Below are positions 12,505 through 25,395 of a stretch of 64,000 bases of DNA, piece after piece. How positions within the stretch are numbered: position 1 is the first letter of the stretch; each line of letters starts with the position of its first letter. The DNA lies in the NCBI GenBank assembly GCA_021442155.1, contig CM038214.1, positions 50,288,703-50,352,702 on the forward strand, written 5' to 3'. The position numbers were made by a program, and so were the translations under genes. The stretch is from Cymbidium sinense. Lineage: Eukaryota; Streptophyta; Magnoliopsida; Asparagales; Orchidaceae. The notes beneath the pieces are model-generated. The model was not told the origin of the DNA. It worked only from the letters and a program-made list of their open reading frames with translations, and did not search any database.

Positions 12505-14639
12505 GGGTTTAGGTTTAGGTTTAGGCTTATTAGGTTTTAGGGTTAAGATTTATTTTTTAATTTATTTAGTTACTTTAAGTTTAGGTTTAGGGTTTTGGTT
12601 TAGGGTTTTTAGGAGTAGGGTTTAGGGTTTAGGGTTTTTAGAGTTTAGAATTTAGGGTTAAGGTTTAGGGTTTGTGGGGTTTAGGTTTTGTGGGTTTGGG
12701 AGGGTAGTGGGTTTAGTCAAGTTTAGGGTTAGTTAGAGTTTAGGTTGTTTTTCTTTATTATTTTTTATCATGTTTTTTTATTTAGTTAACCCGTAGGTTT
12801 AGGCTTATTTAGTTTATTTTAATTTCTTTTAGTGTATTTTACTTTTTTATTTTGAATCAGGTTTATTTTCTTTTATTTAGATTAGTTTATTTCTTTTAGG
12901 TATTTATTTCAGTTTATTTTTTAGGTTTAGGTTTAGGCTTAGGTTTATTTTCTCTCTTAGTGTTATTTTTATTTTATTTTTTAGGTTTAGGTTCTATTTT
13001 TTATTTTTAGGTTTAGGTTTAGGATTTTATTTTATTTTTTTAGGTTAAGGTTTAGGTTTTCATTTGAAGTTTATTTTTAGGTTTTATTTTTTAGTTTAGG
13101 TTTAGGTTTATTTTTAGTTTATTTTATTTTAGTTAGTTTATGTTTAGGTTTAGGTTTTGTTTGCTTTAGGTTTAGGTTTAGGTTTTATTTAGTTTTGTTT
13201 AGTTTATTTTAGTTTACGTTTAGTTTTATTTTATTTTTATTTTAGGTTTAGGTTTTTTCTTAGTTTAGGGTTTAGGTTTTATTTTTTATTTATGTTTAGG
13301 TTTTATTTTTTTGGTTTATTGTTCAGGTTTAGGTTTTTATTTTATTTTTATTTTATTTTATTTAAAGTTTATTTTATTTTTATTTTAGGTTTAATTTTTA
13401 TTTTATTTTGGTTTTTTTAGTTTAGTTTAGGTTTTTATTTATTGTATTTTAGTTTAGTTTTTTTTCTTTTTAAGGTTAGGTTTAGGTTTAGGTTTTAGAT
13501 TATGTTGTTATTTTTTATTTTATTTTGGTTTATGATTTTTCGTTTATTTTATTTTTAAGTTTTATTTAATTTTGATTTAGGTTTTTAGCTTTTTAGGGTT
13601 TAGGGTTTGTTTAAGATTTATGGCTTAGGGTTTTTGGTTTAGTGTTTAGGGTTTAGGTTTATTAAGTTTTAGTGTTTAAGTTTTTTTGTTTAATTAATAT
13701 AGTTACTTTATGTTTAGTTTTAGGGTTTGGGGTTTAGGGTTTAGGGTCTAGGGTTAGGGTTTAGGGTTTAGGGTTTAAGATTTAGGGTTTATGGTTTTTT
13801 TTAAATTAAATAAACTAGTAGGTTTAGGTTTATTTAGTTTATTTTGTATTTGTTTTAGTTTATTTTATTTTTTTATTTTTATTTAGGTTCACTTTTTATT
13901 TTTATTTTGTTCACTTTATTTATTTTTGCTTTATTAATTTTAATTTTAGTTTTTTATTTTATTTTCTTTTTTAGGTTTAGGTTTAGGTTTATTTTTTAGT
14001 TGAGTTTTATTATTATTTTATTTTTAGGTTTAAGTTTTTTATTTTTTATTTTAGGTTTAGGTTTTTTTATTTTATTTTTAGGTCAGGTTTTAAGTTTGCA
14101 TTTTAAGTTTATTTTTAGGTTCTATTTTTTAGTTTAGTATAGGTTTATTTTAGTTTATTTTATTTTAATTAGTTTAGGTTTAGGTTTAGGTTTAGTTTAT
14201 TTTAGTATTAAGTTTAGGTTTTATTTATTTTAGTTTTGTTAATTTTATTTTAGGTTTAAGTTTCTTTTATTTTGTTTATTTTATTTTTATTTTGGGTTCA
14301 GTTTTTTTTTTAGTTTAGGGTTTAGGTTTTTTTTTTAAATTTATTTTTAGGTTTTCATTTAAGTTTTATTTTTTAGGTTTAGGTTATTATTTAGTTTTTA
14401 TTTTATTTTATTATAGGTTTAATTTATTTTTATTTTATGTTTGGTTTTATTTTATTTAAGTTATTTATTCTGGTTTATTTATTATTTAGTTTAGTGGTTT
14501 TATTTATTTTATTTTAGTATATTTTATTAGTTTATTTTATTTTATTTTAGATTTGTGCAGGTTTTAGTTTAAGTTTTATTTTATTATTTTATCTTATTTA
14601 GGTTTAGGTTTATTTATTATTTATTTTAGGTTTTATTTG

Positions 14640-15080
14640 ATTAGGTTTAAGTTTTAGGCAGGGTTTAGAGTCAGTTTATGGTCATGGTAGTACTCAGGGT
14701 TTTAGGGTTTATGGTTTGGGATCATGGTTTATGGTCAGGGCCTGGGCCCAGGGTCAGTGGTTTAGGTTTAGAGTCAGGTCGGTAAGGTTTAGAGTTTAGG
14801 GCCCAGGTCAAGGCCTGGGGGCCAGCCTAGTGGTTTAGGCTCAGTTTAGGGCCTGGGTTTAAGATTTTGTTTGGCTCAGTTTAGAGTTTAGTTTTGGGAG
14901 TTTGGGTATGGTCAGTGCCAGGGTTTAGGGTTTAGGGTTTAGAGTTTAGTGGTTTAAGGATTTAGGGTCAGGTTTAGGGTCAGGTCAGGATTAGTTTATG
15001 GTTTAGACTTTAGGGTTTAGGGTTTAGGATTTAATCTTTAGCCTGGGACTGCCTAGGGATTTATATTTATTTAGTCATTT
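14640..15080 (+). repeat. GC-richer variant sub-block (GGGTCAG, GGCCCAGG words)
   Basis: The same style as 10480-11105, with words such as GGGCCCAGGG, GGTCAGG and GGGCCTGGG mixed with TTTAGGG. It ends at the poly-T mark near 15089. No gene is seen. Confidence 0.5.
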
Positions 15081-15556
15081 TTTTTTTTATGCAAACCAGC
15101 AGGTTTTAGGTTTATTTTATTTATTTTTTTATTTATTTTAGTTTATTTTATTTTATAGTAGTTTATTATTAGTTTTATTTATTTTAGTTTTAGGTTTTAT
15201 TTTTAGTTATTTTTAGTTTTATGTTTATTTTTATTTAGTTTTATTTTTATTTTATTTTAGGTTTAGTTTTAGGTTTAGGTTTTAGTTTTTTTACGTTTAT
15301 TTTTAAGTTTTTTTTAGTTTTGATTTATATTTTTTTTAGTTTATTTTATTTTATTTAGTTTAGGGTTTAGGTTTTGTTTATTTTAGGTTTAAGTTTAGGT
15401 TTTATTTATTTTAGTTTAGTTTATTTTTGTTTTGGTTTATGTTTATTTTATTTTCTTTATTTTAGGTTTAGGTCCTTTTTTAGTTTGGGTTTAGGTTTTA
15501 TTTTTTATTTATTTTTAGGTTCATTTTATAGGTTTAGGTTTTTATTTTATTTTGGG

Positions 15557-16430
15557 TTTTGTGCCACCGTCCTTCAAGATCTTTGATGGCAGTGGGAACC
15601 CATGATAACACATTGTACAGTTTAGAGCCGATTATTGCAACACCAGTGGCAGCAACGCACTCCTCTTTCACATTTTCGTTTGTAGTCTGTCAGGTGTTGT
15701 ATTTGATTGGTACACTGAATTGTCCAATGGTTCGGTGAAGGTTTTTGCTGAGTTGGAGCACCTCTTCATCAAGAGATTTCCTAGAGCTCGACAGAGGGTG
15801 ATTGTAGGCGACCACATTTTAAAGAAATAGAAATTCAACAAGTCCTTTGTTGATTACATTCTCAGGTGGCACAACCTGAGCATGAAATGTGAACCACAGC
15901 TATCCGAACAACATGCCATTGAGATTCTTCTCAAGAATATTCATGGACCGGTCGCCTTCATGCTTAAGAGCTTTACCATCAAAACATTTAAGAAATTAAA
16001 CAACAAGGTGGCTAGTCTACAAGAGGAAGCCAAATAGTTGCCCTTTCCTGACCAATCATCTAGGCCCAAGCCACGTATGTGTTTGACAAGAAGCCGTGAG
16101 TTGTATCGTGGATGAGGGAAGCCTAGAGTTCAAGATGAGATATTACGAGCTCAGCCTTTGCCACCTCCTCTTCCACCACCTCATACCCACCCAGCCAAAT
16201 GACCATTTCCCCACCTCAAGAAATTTACCCAAGATATTCATATCTATCGTCAGGTAGCTACTTTCCTCCTACTCTTTTCGATATGAGAGAATTTCAGTTA
16301 CCAGAGCCTAGGAGGTCGGAGGAAGTGGGCAAGAGCGATGATTCTAGCTATTTCCCCTACCACCGCATGTTAGGCCATGTCTTAAAGGATTGTATCACTC
16401 TTAAGGACTAGCTTGAGCACAGCTACAAGT
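15557..16430 (+). pseudogene. Tat-type gag remnant
   Basis: Gag would form the capsid. The reading begins PPSFKIFDGSGNP at about 15562 (family motif of the FDGxxDP type), then WYTELSNGSVKVFAELEHLF, KRFPRARQR and FNKSFVDYILRW, typical of the retrotransposon gag core. The tail ends with SYFPYHRMLGHVLKDC (about 16345-16395), the HxxxGHxxxDC pattern that replaces a classical knuckle in Tat/Ogre gag. In-frame stops and a frameshift break it. The N-terminal part of gag is missing at the left edge. Confidence 0.8.
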
Positions 16431-17394
16431 TGAGAGCCATAGTTATCCTTAAGGAATACTTATTAGAACAATCATCCAGTTCTGTTAGAGTAATCCATGG
16501 AGATACTTTCGATCCTCTTAAGACCAAAAAAGTTCAGGATATCTCCAACACCAAGGAAGGTTTGTTAGTTGCAAATGACAACTCGGGGAGGGTGATAGCC
16601 TAGCAGCAGCAGCAGCTCACCATACTTGCCCGGGATAGTCTAGTAGCATAGCCACCGTCCGACTCCACCATTGCAGCTACCACCTCTTCTTCTAGCTCCT
16701 CTTCTACCTATAGAAGCATTGTATCTATGGATAAGGGCATCAAATCCATTACTCTGCTTAGTTTACTTGATTTCTATCATGTACCTCCACCCAAAAATAA
16801 ATTAATGAAGAATGTTAATTCTACTTATATATTTTCTACATCTGATGCTCTTAATTTTATTCCTATTGAAAGCTCTATGAGTCTAAATAAAAATAATAGC
16901 TTTAGTAGTTTCGATCCTTTCCTTTTGGATTCAGAGTCGGATCATCCTTCTCTAAATCAATCGGGTTCACCTCTTGAGATTGACTTGGAGTCGACTGACT
17001 CTGAGGATTCCATAGGAGAAGCTATATGTATGCCAGATGAGAAGGTAGAAATTTTCACAAGCTCATCGTTCTAAGAAGTCACTGAAGTCAACCTATGTAA
17101 AGGGCAAAGTTCTACCTCCAAGCACCTCAAGATAAGGGTGTAAGTCATTGGTTCCAATGAGCGATTGCCCTCCATAGGATGCTCCACCCATGGATATGAT
17201 TGTGGAGGACCATGCTAACCCATCACCTTTATCTTATCAAAAGGGATGAGGGGATCTCTAATCAAGGCCTTACATGATCTAGAGATATGCTTAGCTCAGC
17301 TGACCACAACTAAAAAGGAGGCATGCCACTTGAAGGACATCTTAAGAGTTACATTCAGCGATGAATACTTACTCCTAGGGACAACCGAGCACAA
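16431..17394 (+). other. gag-protease spacer with acidic Ser-rich open frame (16727-17074)
   Basis: Between gag and protease. It includes a short CAG run near 16603-16615. The 115-codon frame at 16727-17074 is Ser/Asp/Glu-rich (LLDSESDHPSLNQSG, DLESTDSEDSIGE) and has no domain I recognise. In Tat/Ogre elements a poorly conserved linker occupies this position, so it is most likely part of the element. Downstream, 17075-17394 has broken frames only. Confidence 0.5.
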
Positions 17395-17634
17395 CCGCCT
17401 CTTTACATTATAGTGGATGTTGGCAGATATAGGCTATCTAGAGTTTTTGTTAACCTAGGTGTATCAGTCAACATTATGAGTCTAAGAACCCTTGCCTACT
17501 TGAGGATCGACATCTCTAAACTCCAAAAAGAAAAGATGATGTTGAGAAGATTTAATGAACAAGGTGAGATGGCCTTGTGGCATTTATTTTTTTGGATGTG
17601 GGGACCAGTTCATAGGGGGTACTTTTTGAGCTAA
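17395..17634 (+). pseudogene. Retropepsin remnant of element A
   Basis: The frame gives VDVGRYRLSRVFVNLGVSVNIMSLRTLAYL, which aligns with the Ty3/gypsy protease pattern (V.I.G..L..VLID.GASVNI...TL). The catalytic D-x-G motif reads N-L-G, so the active-site Asp is lost. The frame ends at 17634, where recognisable element sequence also stops. Confidence 0.65.
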
Positions 17635-17639
17635 TTGAG

Positions 17640-19695
17640 TACATTGAGATATGATGTACTATCTCGAAAGATAGAGGCATCAACCTACAATAGACTTAAT
17701 CATGTAATAAGGACTCCTAAGGCATGATGGGTCTTCGAATGTACTAAAGATTTTCCCCAACTTTACATTAATGAATAACATAGAGTTTATATTAAACCAG
17801 GTTCTTAAGTTTCCTATGGTGGAAAGCCTCTATAGTTAATTACATCTTAGGAAATTAAATTTTTAAGAATACTCTTGAATAAAGTAGAAAATTATCATCT
17901 CCAAAGCTTTCAAGGTTAGACATTCAAAAGATTGGCTGTATTTGGAAAATCAATTGGGAAAGTTCAAGGAGAAGACTTATTTTTGGAATCTAAATGAAAT
18001 AAGTAGGAAATTCTCATGATACTAGGAAGTCTAGTGAGCATTCCAATCTATCCTATGGTTGGGTTTTATAATTTTGAAGTTGAAGATATTTATATGTTTT
18101 GATTTGAAATTTAATTAGATTACTAGGGCTTATATTCCACCAACACAAGGTTGGGGGAATGCCTAACAGGTGAGGATTAGTGCTTGTAGCCTGAAGGAAA
18201 TAACTACCTCAGATCCTAAATCTAGGGAGATGTATTATGAGCTAAAGCATGACCTAAATCTAAGTGATAGGTGGACATAAGGGTTAATCTCCACAAGAGA
18301 GAATAAATTGTCTAACTTACATATATGCGGTGGTGTACTAACTCTTCCTATGATTTTAAGACCATTTAGTCTGGTCTTATGAATTACAAGATAACTACGA
18401 TAATTATTTAATTAGAAAGAGATTAAACTCCTAAACACACTCCCTCAGAGACTAGAGCATGAGTGGTTTGAGCATATGACTTAATCTATATATGCAAAAT
18501 CTTTTCAAATTTTATTTCATTTTAGGCACATCATTTTGACAAAGGCTTTAGGATTTATTATACCTAAATGCATGATGAAATAAGTTATGGATCAAATTAG
18601 CTAAAAGAAGGTGTTCTCCACCACAAGGGATTCCCTCACAGGTCAAGCATTCCTTTGTCGTGCAAGGATGGACATCCTTCATGTTCAAGAGAGAGAATAT
18701 GCATGCATTATGTGAAACATACAACCATACATCTAAGGGGTTGCTAGATCTTTTAATTATCTTATTTATGTCTTAGGCTTTATGATGAGGATATGAGTTG
18801 TTTAAAATTTAGTTATGAGTTGTTAGTTAAGTAGAAAATTTATTTTTATCCTAAGAGCCTAATCATATCCAAGCCACATTAAAACATTAATCATTTAAAA
18901 AACTATGAAAAGCATTCCATCCTAATGCACAATGTGAACATAACATCAAACAATTATATAAACTATCATCAAAGAATAAAAGGTAGGTGCGGTCGGGTAC
19001 CGTCGTACAACCTGAAAAGAGAAATGATGGGTAGTCGAGCTCGACCCTTATACAACCTGGAATATGAAAGAATAATTATAATTATATTAAATGCTATGGG
19101 GGTCTTCTTTCTTCATATCTCGATTTCTAATTTGGTTTCTTCATTGATTTGGATGGTGCTTGATAAAAGTCATCACAGGGCACCCCAAGATAAAGCCTTA
19201 TGGCCACTGCTCATCCTAATCCTAATTCATATTATAAAAATTATATTTATGTGGGAAAAGTAAATCTAACTATACCTGCTAAATAGAGGTTAGCTAAATA
19301 TACATATAATCCCAAGTAGTTCTATTTATAATTTGAACTTAGCACTGTACACATGGTTAATTAAGCCCAACTGTCCTAACTTGGATTATGCTTAAGGATT
19401 TAAGTAACCTACAAAAAGAGCATTCACATTTATTTTTAAGCATCCCTTAAGCATAATCCCCTACAGAAAACATGATTAGGCTAATATTGGCCTACCATCC
19501 AGTCTACAGAGCATACACCCTAACATATAATCTAAAATAATACATCATAAAACAAAACATACATCACATTATACAGCATCCTAACTTAGAGCTAGAAGTG
19601 TTGACTTAATTTTAATGTGTGTATTAAGACTTGTGTGGTAAGTCTTATTAGGCATTAGTGTTGTATTTTGGATTCAATTTAACATGAAAGATTGA
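17640..19695. other. Unrecognised 2.05 kb stretch replacing RT/RNase H of element A
   Basis: Element C shows that RT, RNase H and the start of the extra RNase H should lie here, but none of their motifs is present. The DNA is AT-rich and low in repeats. Near 18985-19065 a short pair of similar phrases recurs (GTCGTACAACCTG and TTATACAACCTGG contexts). One frame, 18925-19263, has 112 codons and no family I recognise. It could be a nested insertion accompanied by a deletion, or filler DNA. I see no target duplication. Confidence 0.55.
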
Positions 19696-20030
19696 TTTCA
19701 CTTGAAGTAGTTTAATTGATTTACTTCAACAACGAAGTCAAATATAAGGCTCTAATTGTCATTTTGGAGTTAGTCATTACTCTAAGCATCCAAAACATCA
19801 ACATCTTTAAGGATTCTCAGCTAGTTATCAACCAAATCACTGGATCCAATAAGGTTATAAAGCCCAAGCTCCATCACTACCACAAGTACACGATGGCATT
19901 GTTGGCCCAAATCATAGAGGTTACCATTTATAAAATTCCTCAAGGAGAGAACATCATAGCGTATGCTTTAGCCAAGGTTGCCAAGGAGTTGTCATGTCTG
20001 AAGGATGACTCCATATCAATAATGGTCTAA
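19696..20030 (+). pseudogene. Extra (archaeal-type) RNase H of element A, partial
   Basis: The frame shows EVKYKALIVILELVITLSIQ, FKDSQLVINQITGSNKVIKP and AYALAKVAKEL, matching the second RNase H domain of Tat elements (NxAEYxALxxGLxxA, DSQLVxxQ, ADALAKLA). Compared with element C, the first Asp-containing segment (MYFDGA) is missing because the replaced stretch ends inside the domain. The last motif has Y for the catalytic D. It lies directly upstream of the integrase. Confidence 0.8.
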
Positions 20031-20099
20031 AACATACAAGTCTTATCCATTATTGATATTGAACTCATCAAAAGGTACTCTCTTGAAGGGGAGGTCCAT

Positions 20100-21370
20100 T
20101 GCTAAGAAGGATGAAGAGTTAGATTAGAGGCAACCATTCATGGATTATCTAAATAAAGGCAAACTACCTCAAGAGAAGTCCCAAGCCCATCAGATGAAAT
20201 AAAGAGCACTTTCCTATGCTCTTGTGGATGGTGTCTTATACCGGCGGTCTTTTGATCAGATGTGGTTACGTTGTTTATCCAAGCATGAAGCCCGTAAGAT
20301 TGTGACTGAGGTACACTCAGCATTATGTGGAACCAACCAATCCAGTCCAAAGATGAAAGCTAAGATCAAGAGACTAGGATACTATTAGCCATCGATGATC
20401 AAAGAATGCATGGATATGGTTAGGTGATGCCACCAATGTCAAATACACTGTGTGGTCCTCCACCAACCACCCAACATTCTACATCTTACATTGGCCTCAA
20501 GAACATTTGAGTGCTGGGTTATCGATATAGTGGGTGTGATTTATCCTCTTCCAAGGGTCATCAGTTCATCTTAGCTGCTATTGAATACTTTTTCAAATAG
20601 GTGAAGTCGATTCCACTTAGAGAGGTCATAGCTCAGCATATGCTCCAATGTTTTAGGAACCATATCGTATAAAGGTTCGGATTACCTCGATGAATTATAT
20701 CTGATAATGGTATTGCATTCAAGAGCATGAAGATCAACAATTTTGCTCAGACACACAACATAGATTGGAGATATTCAACCATCAACTACTCGAGGGAAAA
20801 TGACTTAGCAGGAGCCTTCGACAAAACTCTCATCAAAATATTGAAGAAGACAGTCGACAATAACAAGCGATAGTGGCATGAGCAGTTAGTTGATGCCTTG
20901 TGGGCCTACCGCACCACATAAAGAACTCCAACTCACTTTACTCGTTTGTCCTTAGTGTAATAGTCTGACATCATTCAACCATTAGAAGTCCAACTCTAAT
21001 CACTAAGGATAGATGTGGGTAGCAAGATCACAATAGAGCATAACACCAAGTTGTGGTTAGAAGAGCTTGAAGGTTTAGAGGAGAGACGCTTATGGGCTTG
21101 CCAAAACCTCAAGTTGTATAAAGAAAAATTGATTCAAGCTCATAACAAGTTGGTCCATTATTGAGCTTTATAGGTAAGAGAGCTTATTTTAGTTCTAAGG
21201 AAATTGATTGTTGCTCGTCGTAAGCTTGGAAGCAAGTTTGAACCCACTTAGGAAGGTCCTTTTTCCATAGAGAAGGCCTACCAAAGAGGATCTTATCAGC
21301 TTATTAATCATAAGGGAGAGAGCCCAATGCCTCCAATCAATGAGCTATAGTTAAAGAAATATTATAAATC
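20100..21370 (+). pseudogene. Integrase of element A, with stops
   Basis: The HHCC zinc-binding part is visible (TEVHSALCGTNQSSPKMKAK, then CHQCQIH), followed by the core with VIDIVG, IISDNGIAFKS and SRENDLAGAFDKTL, i.e. the D, D and E positions of the DDE triad. The C-terminal part reads LEGLEERRLWACQNLKLYKE, RRKLGSKFEP and SYQLINHKGE, ending LKKYYKSCLK near 21370. In-frame stops (for example at KR*WHEQ) make it non-functional. It is about 110 bp more complete than element B near 21170-21300. Confidence 0.85.
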
Positions 21371-24050
21371 ATGTTTGAAAATAATCATCATCAATGAAAA
21401 TTTCATTTTGAATTCAATCTCTTCCATGTTGAAAGTATTCTTATTTGCGAATCTACCATAAAGTTTTTAGGGTAGGTGTAGAGAAACCCTAGCAGCATCC
21501 TATCCTTCATCGACACACCACAAACACAAACTACACACAAACATATATAACAAACACATATCTTCTGTCTCGGTCTACTCTTAGTTGAGATAACACTCCC
21601 AACAGCACTCACTCAGTAGCTGCTCTAGGTTAAGGTGACGTGCTACCCTACTAGTGTGTCAGCCCAGTGGTCTTCTTGCTTTGGAGGATATAAGTCTGGT
21701 ACACTTTCTTTCCTTACTTAGCCACTACACACTGACCAGGCCATGGTTAATTTGGTAGGCCTTACTGCATGGCCGCTAAGCTACCTTATGTTGGCTTCAT
21801 TTAAGAGGATGTAAGTCTGCTACATTTTCTTCTTGGATTAGTCTTTGTGCATTAACTGGGTCGAGTATATTTGAGATTTATGATAAGTCCCCTAGCAGCT
21901 CCTTCCCTCCTGACTACTTCAAGTCTAGGTCCAGTCCTTCCACGAGGCTCCCCGCTTAGTAGTTTCTCTAAGTTATATAGCATCTGTCCCACAGATGATA
22001 GACTATCATGATGATTAGTTTTGCTTGAAAAGTTGTAAGCCTACACGCTTTCTTTCTAAATTGATCATTGCACACCGATGGGCACCATAGGTTGGTTAGT
22101 TCTCACTATGCTAATGGATACACCACTCATGTTGATGGATACACTTTAGGTTGATTGGTTCTCGTATCTTAGGATACAACACTCATGACAGATGTAAGTC
22201 TGCTACACATTCTCCTTTAGTTGGCCTCCGTACACCTATAGGCTTTCTTTTTTAGGGCTCAGGATAATGCCCCTAGTAACACCTCCCCTGTGGGCATTAT
22301 ATTTGGATCACATTCTTTGTGACTCCATTTAGACATAACCCGGGTTACTATTAGATGCATATTCGTAACCCTGTGGTTGGAGAATATATCCTGTGGATGT
22401 GCCGATTCTCCCTTGGTCCAGCAAATCTGAGATAGGTCAAGACCAACATAGCCCCTTCTCAGTGTGGTCCCTCGCACACCAATAGGCTCCATGCAAATAT
22501 ATAAACAAATAATATATTAACTTATGGATTAGGAGGACACCCCTAGTGATTCCTTTTCCCAAGCAAGAATCTTATCTTTAGGGCAGTGTCAGCAAAACTC
22601 CCCATAGGAATCATCGACTACTATTGAGTTGATATAAGTCCCCAATGACATTAACTCAGTAGTCGCCCCTAAGTCAGGTTCGATTTGTTGTGCTACCAAT
22701 AGGTCAGCCCAGCAGTTTTTTCCCTGCTTTAGAAAATGTAAGTCTATTACGCCTTCTTCCTAGCACAGCTGTTACACCAAAAGGGAACCCCTTTGGTTTT
22801 CTAGCTCTACCTCATGGCCAGTAGACTATCCCTCTGAATTTGTAAATCTGAGATAGGACATGTCTGATATAGCCCCTTCTCAATGGGTCCATCGCACAAT
22901 GACTTGGTCCATAAATTAAATCAATCAATTTTGATCAAGCTCACATCCCTAGCAAATATGCCCATAAATGAAAATCAAACTAAACTAAATAAACCATATC
23001 AAATCACATGAAATTAAGATAAAATTAATCCTGACTACTTTTGAGTTGGCATAAGTCTCCAGCAGCATTCACTCAGTAGTTGCCCTAGGTCAGGTTTGAT
23101 TTATTGTGCATCCAATAGGTCAGCCTAGTGGTTGTTCCTCACTTTGGAAGATGTAAGGCTGCTATGCCTTCTTCCTATCACTTTGGATAGTCTACCTTAG
23201 GTTGGCTAGGTCTACCTCATAGCTGGTAGACTATCCCTTTGGATTTTTAAACCTGAGGTAGGTCAAGGCTGATATAGCACCTTCTCAGTAGGTCAATCGC
23301 ACATGATAGGGTCCATTCATTAACTTAGATTAAATTAAACCCAATCTAATTTTTCCAAGTGGAGTTAAATCACACACTTCTCTCCAATGGAGTCCCAAAT
23401 CATATATAAAAATGCCAAGAAAATAAATCAAATTCAGAACCAACCTCCCCAGTGGAGCTAAATTAAACCAACTCCTCCAGTAGAGTCTCAATCAACGAAA
23501 TCCAATCAAACTCTTATTCCTAGCGGATACATCCCCAAACAGATCTATGAAATCAAACTCAAATCCCAAGCTCCAATGGATAGCCTGAACTTGCTTCCCT
23601 AGTGGAAGGTTCATATACCCGATCCCCAGCAGGCACAAGCCCATATGCAGCAGATATGCCTCCACATCAATTAAAATAAAATAAATTAAAGTCGATTAAA
23701 TCTTAATCCCTAGTGGATTATACATTATTATTCCCAGTGGATCTTCTTGTCACAAATCATATAATCAAATCAAATTCAAACCTTATCCCCAGTAGATTTT
23801 CTTTTTTTATGCCCTTGACATGGACCCCTCGCATGTCATTCTAATGCTTATGTGCTCCCCTAGCGGATCTCCCTCAATGTCCTTGACATGGAATTCTCAT
23901 CAAATCTTATTTCATCTTTTATACACACCTTTAATACTTCAACCAAAATCCTAACAAATTATTCATTCAATTTACATCATCTTGATATTGTAATCAACAT
24001 TTTATGATTTGTGATGGTGCAAGCTCAAACTAACTATAAAATATCATGCT
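21371..24050 (+). other. 3' LTR-like region of element A with internal repeats
   Basis: Non-coding DNA after the integrase. A degenerate phrase of about 50 bp (GATGTAAGTCTGCTACACTT-like) recurs near 21688, 21805, 22029, 22190, 22735 and 23150. A larger module beginning TTGAGTTGATATAAGTC-like, with CACTCAGTAGT, recurs near 21590, 22625 and 23040 (unit about 415 bp in the last pair). From 23340 to 23880, CCCCAGTGGA-type phrases recur, a style familiar from Tat/Ogre LTRs and leaders. LTR boundaries cannot be set because no second LTR is present in this copy. Confidence 0.65.
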
Positions 24051-25395
24051 AAACATATTATAGTGTGAATTAATACACTATATTATATTATAATATATGA
24101 TGTTTTATTATAATTTGCTATAATATAATATAATGTCTAACATTACACCTCATTAAAATCACATAAAAGGAACAAATAACAAAATTTTATCAAAATATGA
24201 ATAATGTTAATTTTGGATGTAAAATTTTTTTTTCTATTAGAAATGGTACAAAATAGCATAATTATGGTATTTCTTCTTGGTGTGTGCCGTGAATTTGGCC
24301 AAATTCTTCCATCTCAACCTTCAAATTAACATTTTTGTGAGTTTTGACCCAATGTATTATAGCAAAAGTAAAACATACTAAAATGTAAAATAACATTTAG
24401 TAACACACCACCACATTCAAATAAATGTGAAGTTATATTGTTATGTACATTATATTTTAATATGTTTTCATATAATATATTATCTTACATTACACCTTAA
24501 CATGAATCACTTTAAACAAACAATTTATAAAATGTGGTTGAAAAATGAACATTTATTTTGGATGCAAAATTACATTCTTTTGATTAAATGACACACCATA
24601 GCAGACCCCCAATGACGTTCTCTAAAGCTTACCTTAAATTTGGCCAAAACCCATCATCTCAACTTATAAATTAGTATTTTTATGAATTATACTAGTACAA
24701 ACTCTACTACATCATGCCATAACAAACTAAAATATGGTAAATAATAAGTAGTAAAACACAATAGTATGCTACAATGAATTATGCTACACTATATTATGGC
24801 ATCCTATATTATAATACACTATAACATATTATATTATATTGCATATCACATCTCAAGGGATTGTTTAAGATAAAAAATAATTAAATTAGTCCAAACAATA
24901 AAAAACTATATATTTTAATCATATCACTTACATATTTTAAATTGAAACAATATATTATGATGCCATGCTTTACCTATTATGAATTTGGCCAAATTCCACA
25001 ATTTTAAAGTCTAAATCAACATTTGTATAAATAATGCTAGTGTAGGCTCGATTGCATGATTGTAAAATACCAAAAGAATTTCAAATGCACAGAACAATAT
25101 TTTGTGATATATGATGTTATACTATGCTACAACTTATAATATTTATTTTGATCATAAAATCTTACTTTTTAAACTATAAGTGGCGTAGCACACCTTTGGT
25201 ACTACAACCTAATTCCCACTTCAAATTTCACAAATTTCATCATGTGATTTATTAAATCAATTTTTTTATGATTTATATTAATATATACTATACGACACAA
25301 TACCATAATATATTAAAACATTTTAAAACATCTTATAACATCCAAAAACACATCACTACATGCTCAAATATGTGATGCTACATTATACTATAATA
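24051..25395. repeat. AT-rich tandem array, about four diverged monomers (240-355 bp)
   Basis: Repeated landmarks: a TTTTGGATGTAAAATT-like phrase near 24207, 24549 and 25140 (diverged near 24905), each followed by AATTTGGCCAAATTC or a variant near 24292, 24640, 24975 and 25225. Stretches of TATATTATATTATAATAT separate the units. No coding potential. The same array lies at 55751-57020. Confidence 0.7.

Larger units (their letters stand above)
7547..15556 (+). repeat. Telomere-like satellite block I (TTTAGGG / T-rich alternation)
   Basis: Eight kilobases built from TTTAGGG, TTTAGG, TTTAG and TTTATTTTA words. Short, nearly perfect TTTAGGG runs (for example 7546-7577 and 13740-13790) alternate with long T-rich stretches. 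The recurrent mark (poly-T, AAATTAAGTAAAC, GTAGGTTTAGG) is recognisable near 7611, 9312, 11111, 13801 and 15089, with a weaker one near 12782. The waypoint TTATTCTTAGGTTTATTT or close variants lies near 8718, 10340 and 14463. One GR-RBP fragment (12007-12504) is embedded, and there are three GC-richer sub-blocks. T-rich open frames such as 15374-15586 are chance frames. Confidence 0.85.

Noticed and set aside
7547..15556. CRISPR-like array
   Set aside because: Repeats are direct telomere-like words without unique spacers of constant length, and the genome is a plant's.
15374..15586. A 70-codon Phe/Leu-rich frame
   Set aside because: Chance frame in T-rich satellite running into the gag remnant; no start context or family.
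18925..19263. A 112-codon frame as a possible host gene
   Set aside because: No domain, no homologous frame elsewhere in the window, mixed hydrophobic and basic composition typical of chance frames; kept only as part of the unknown stretch.
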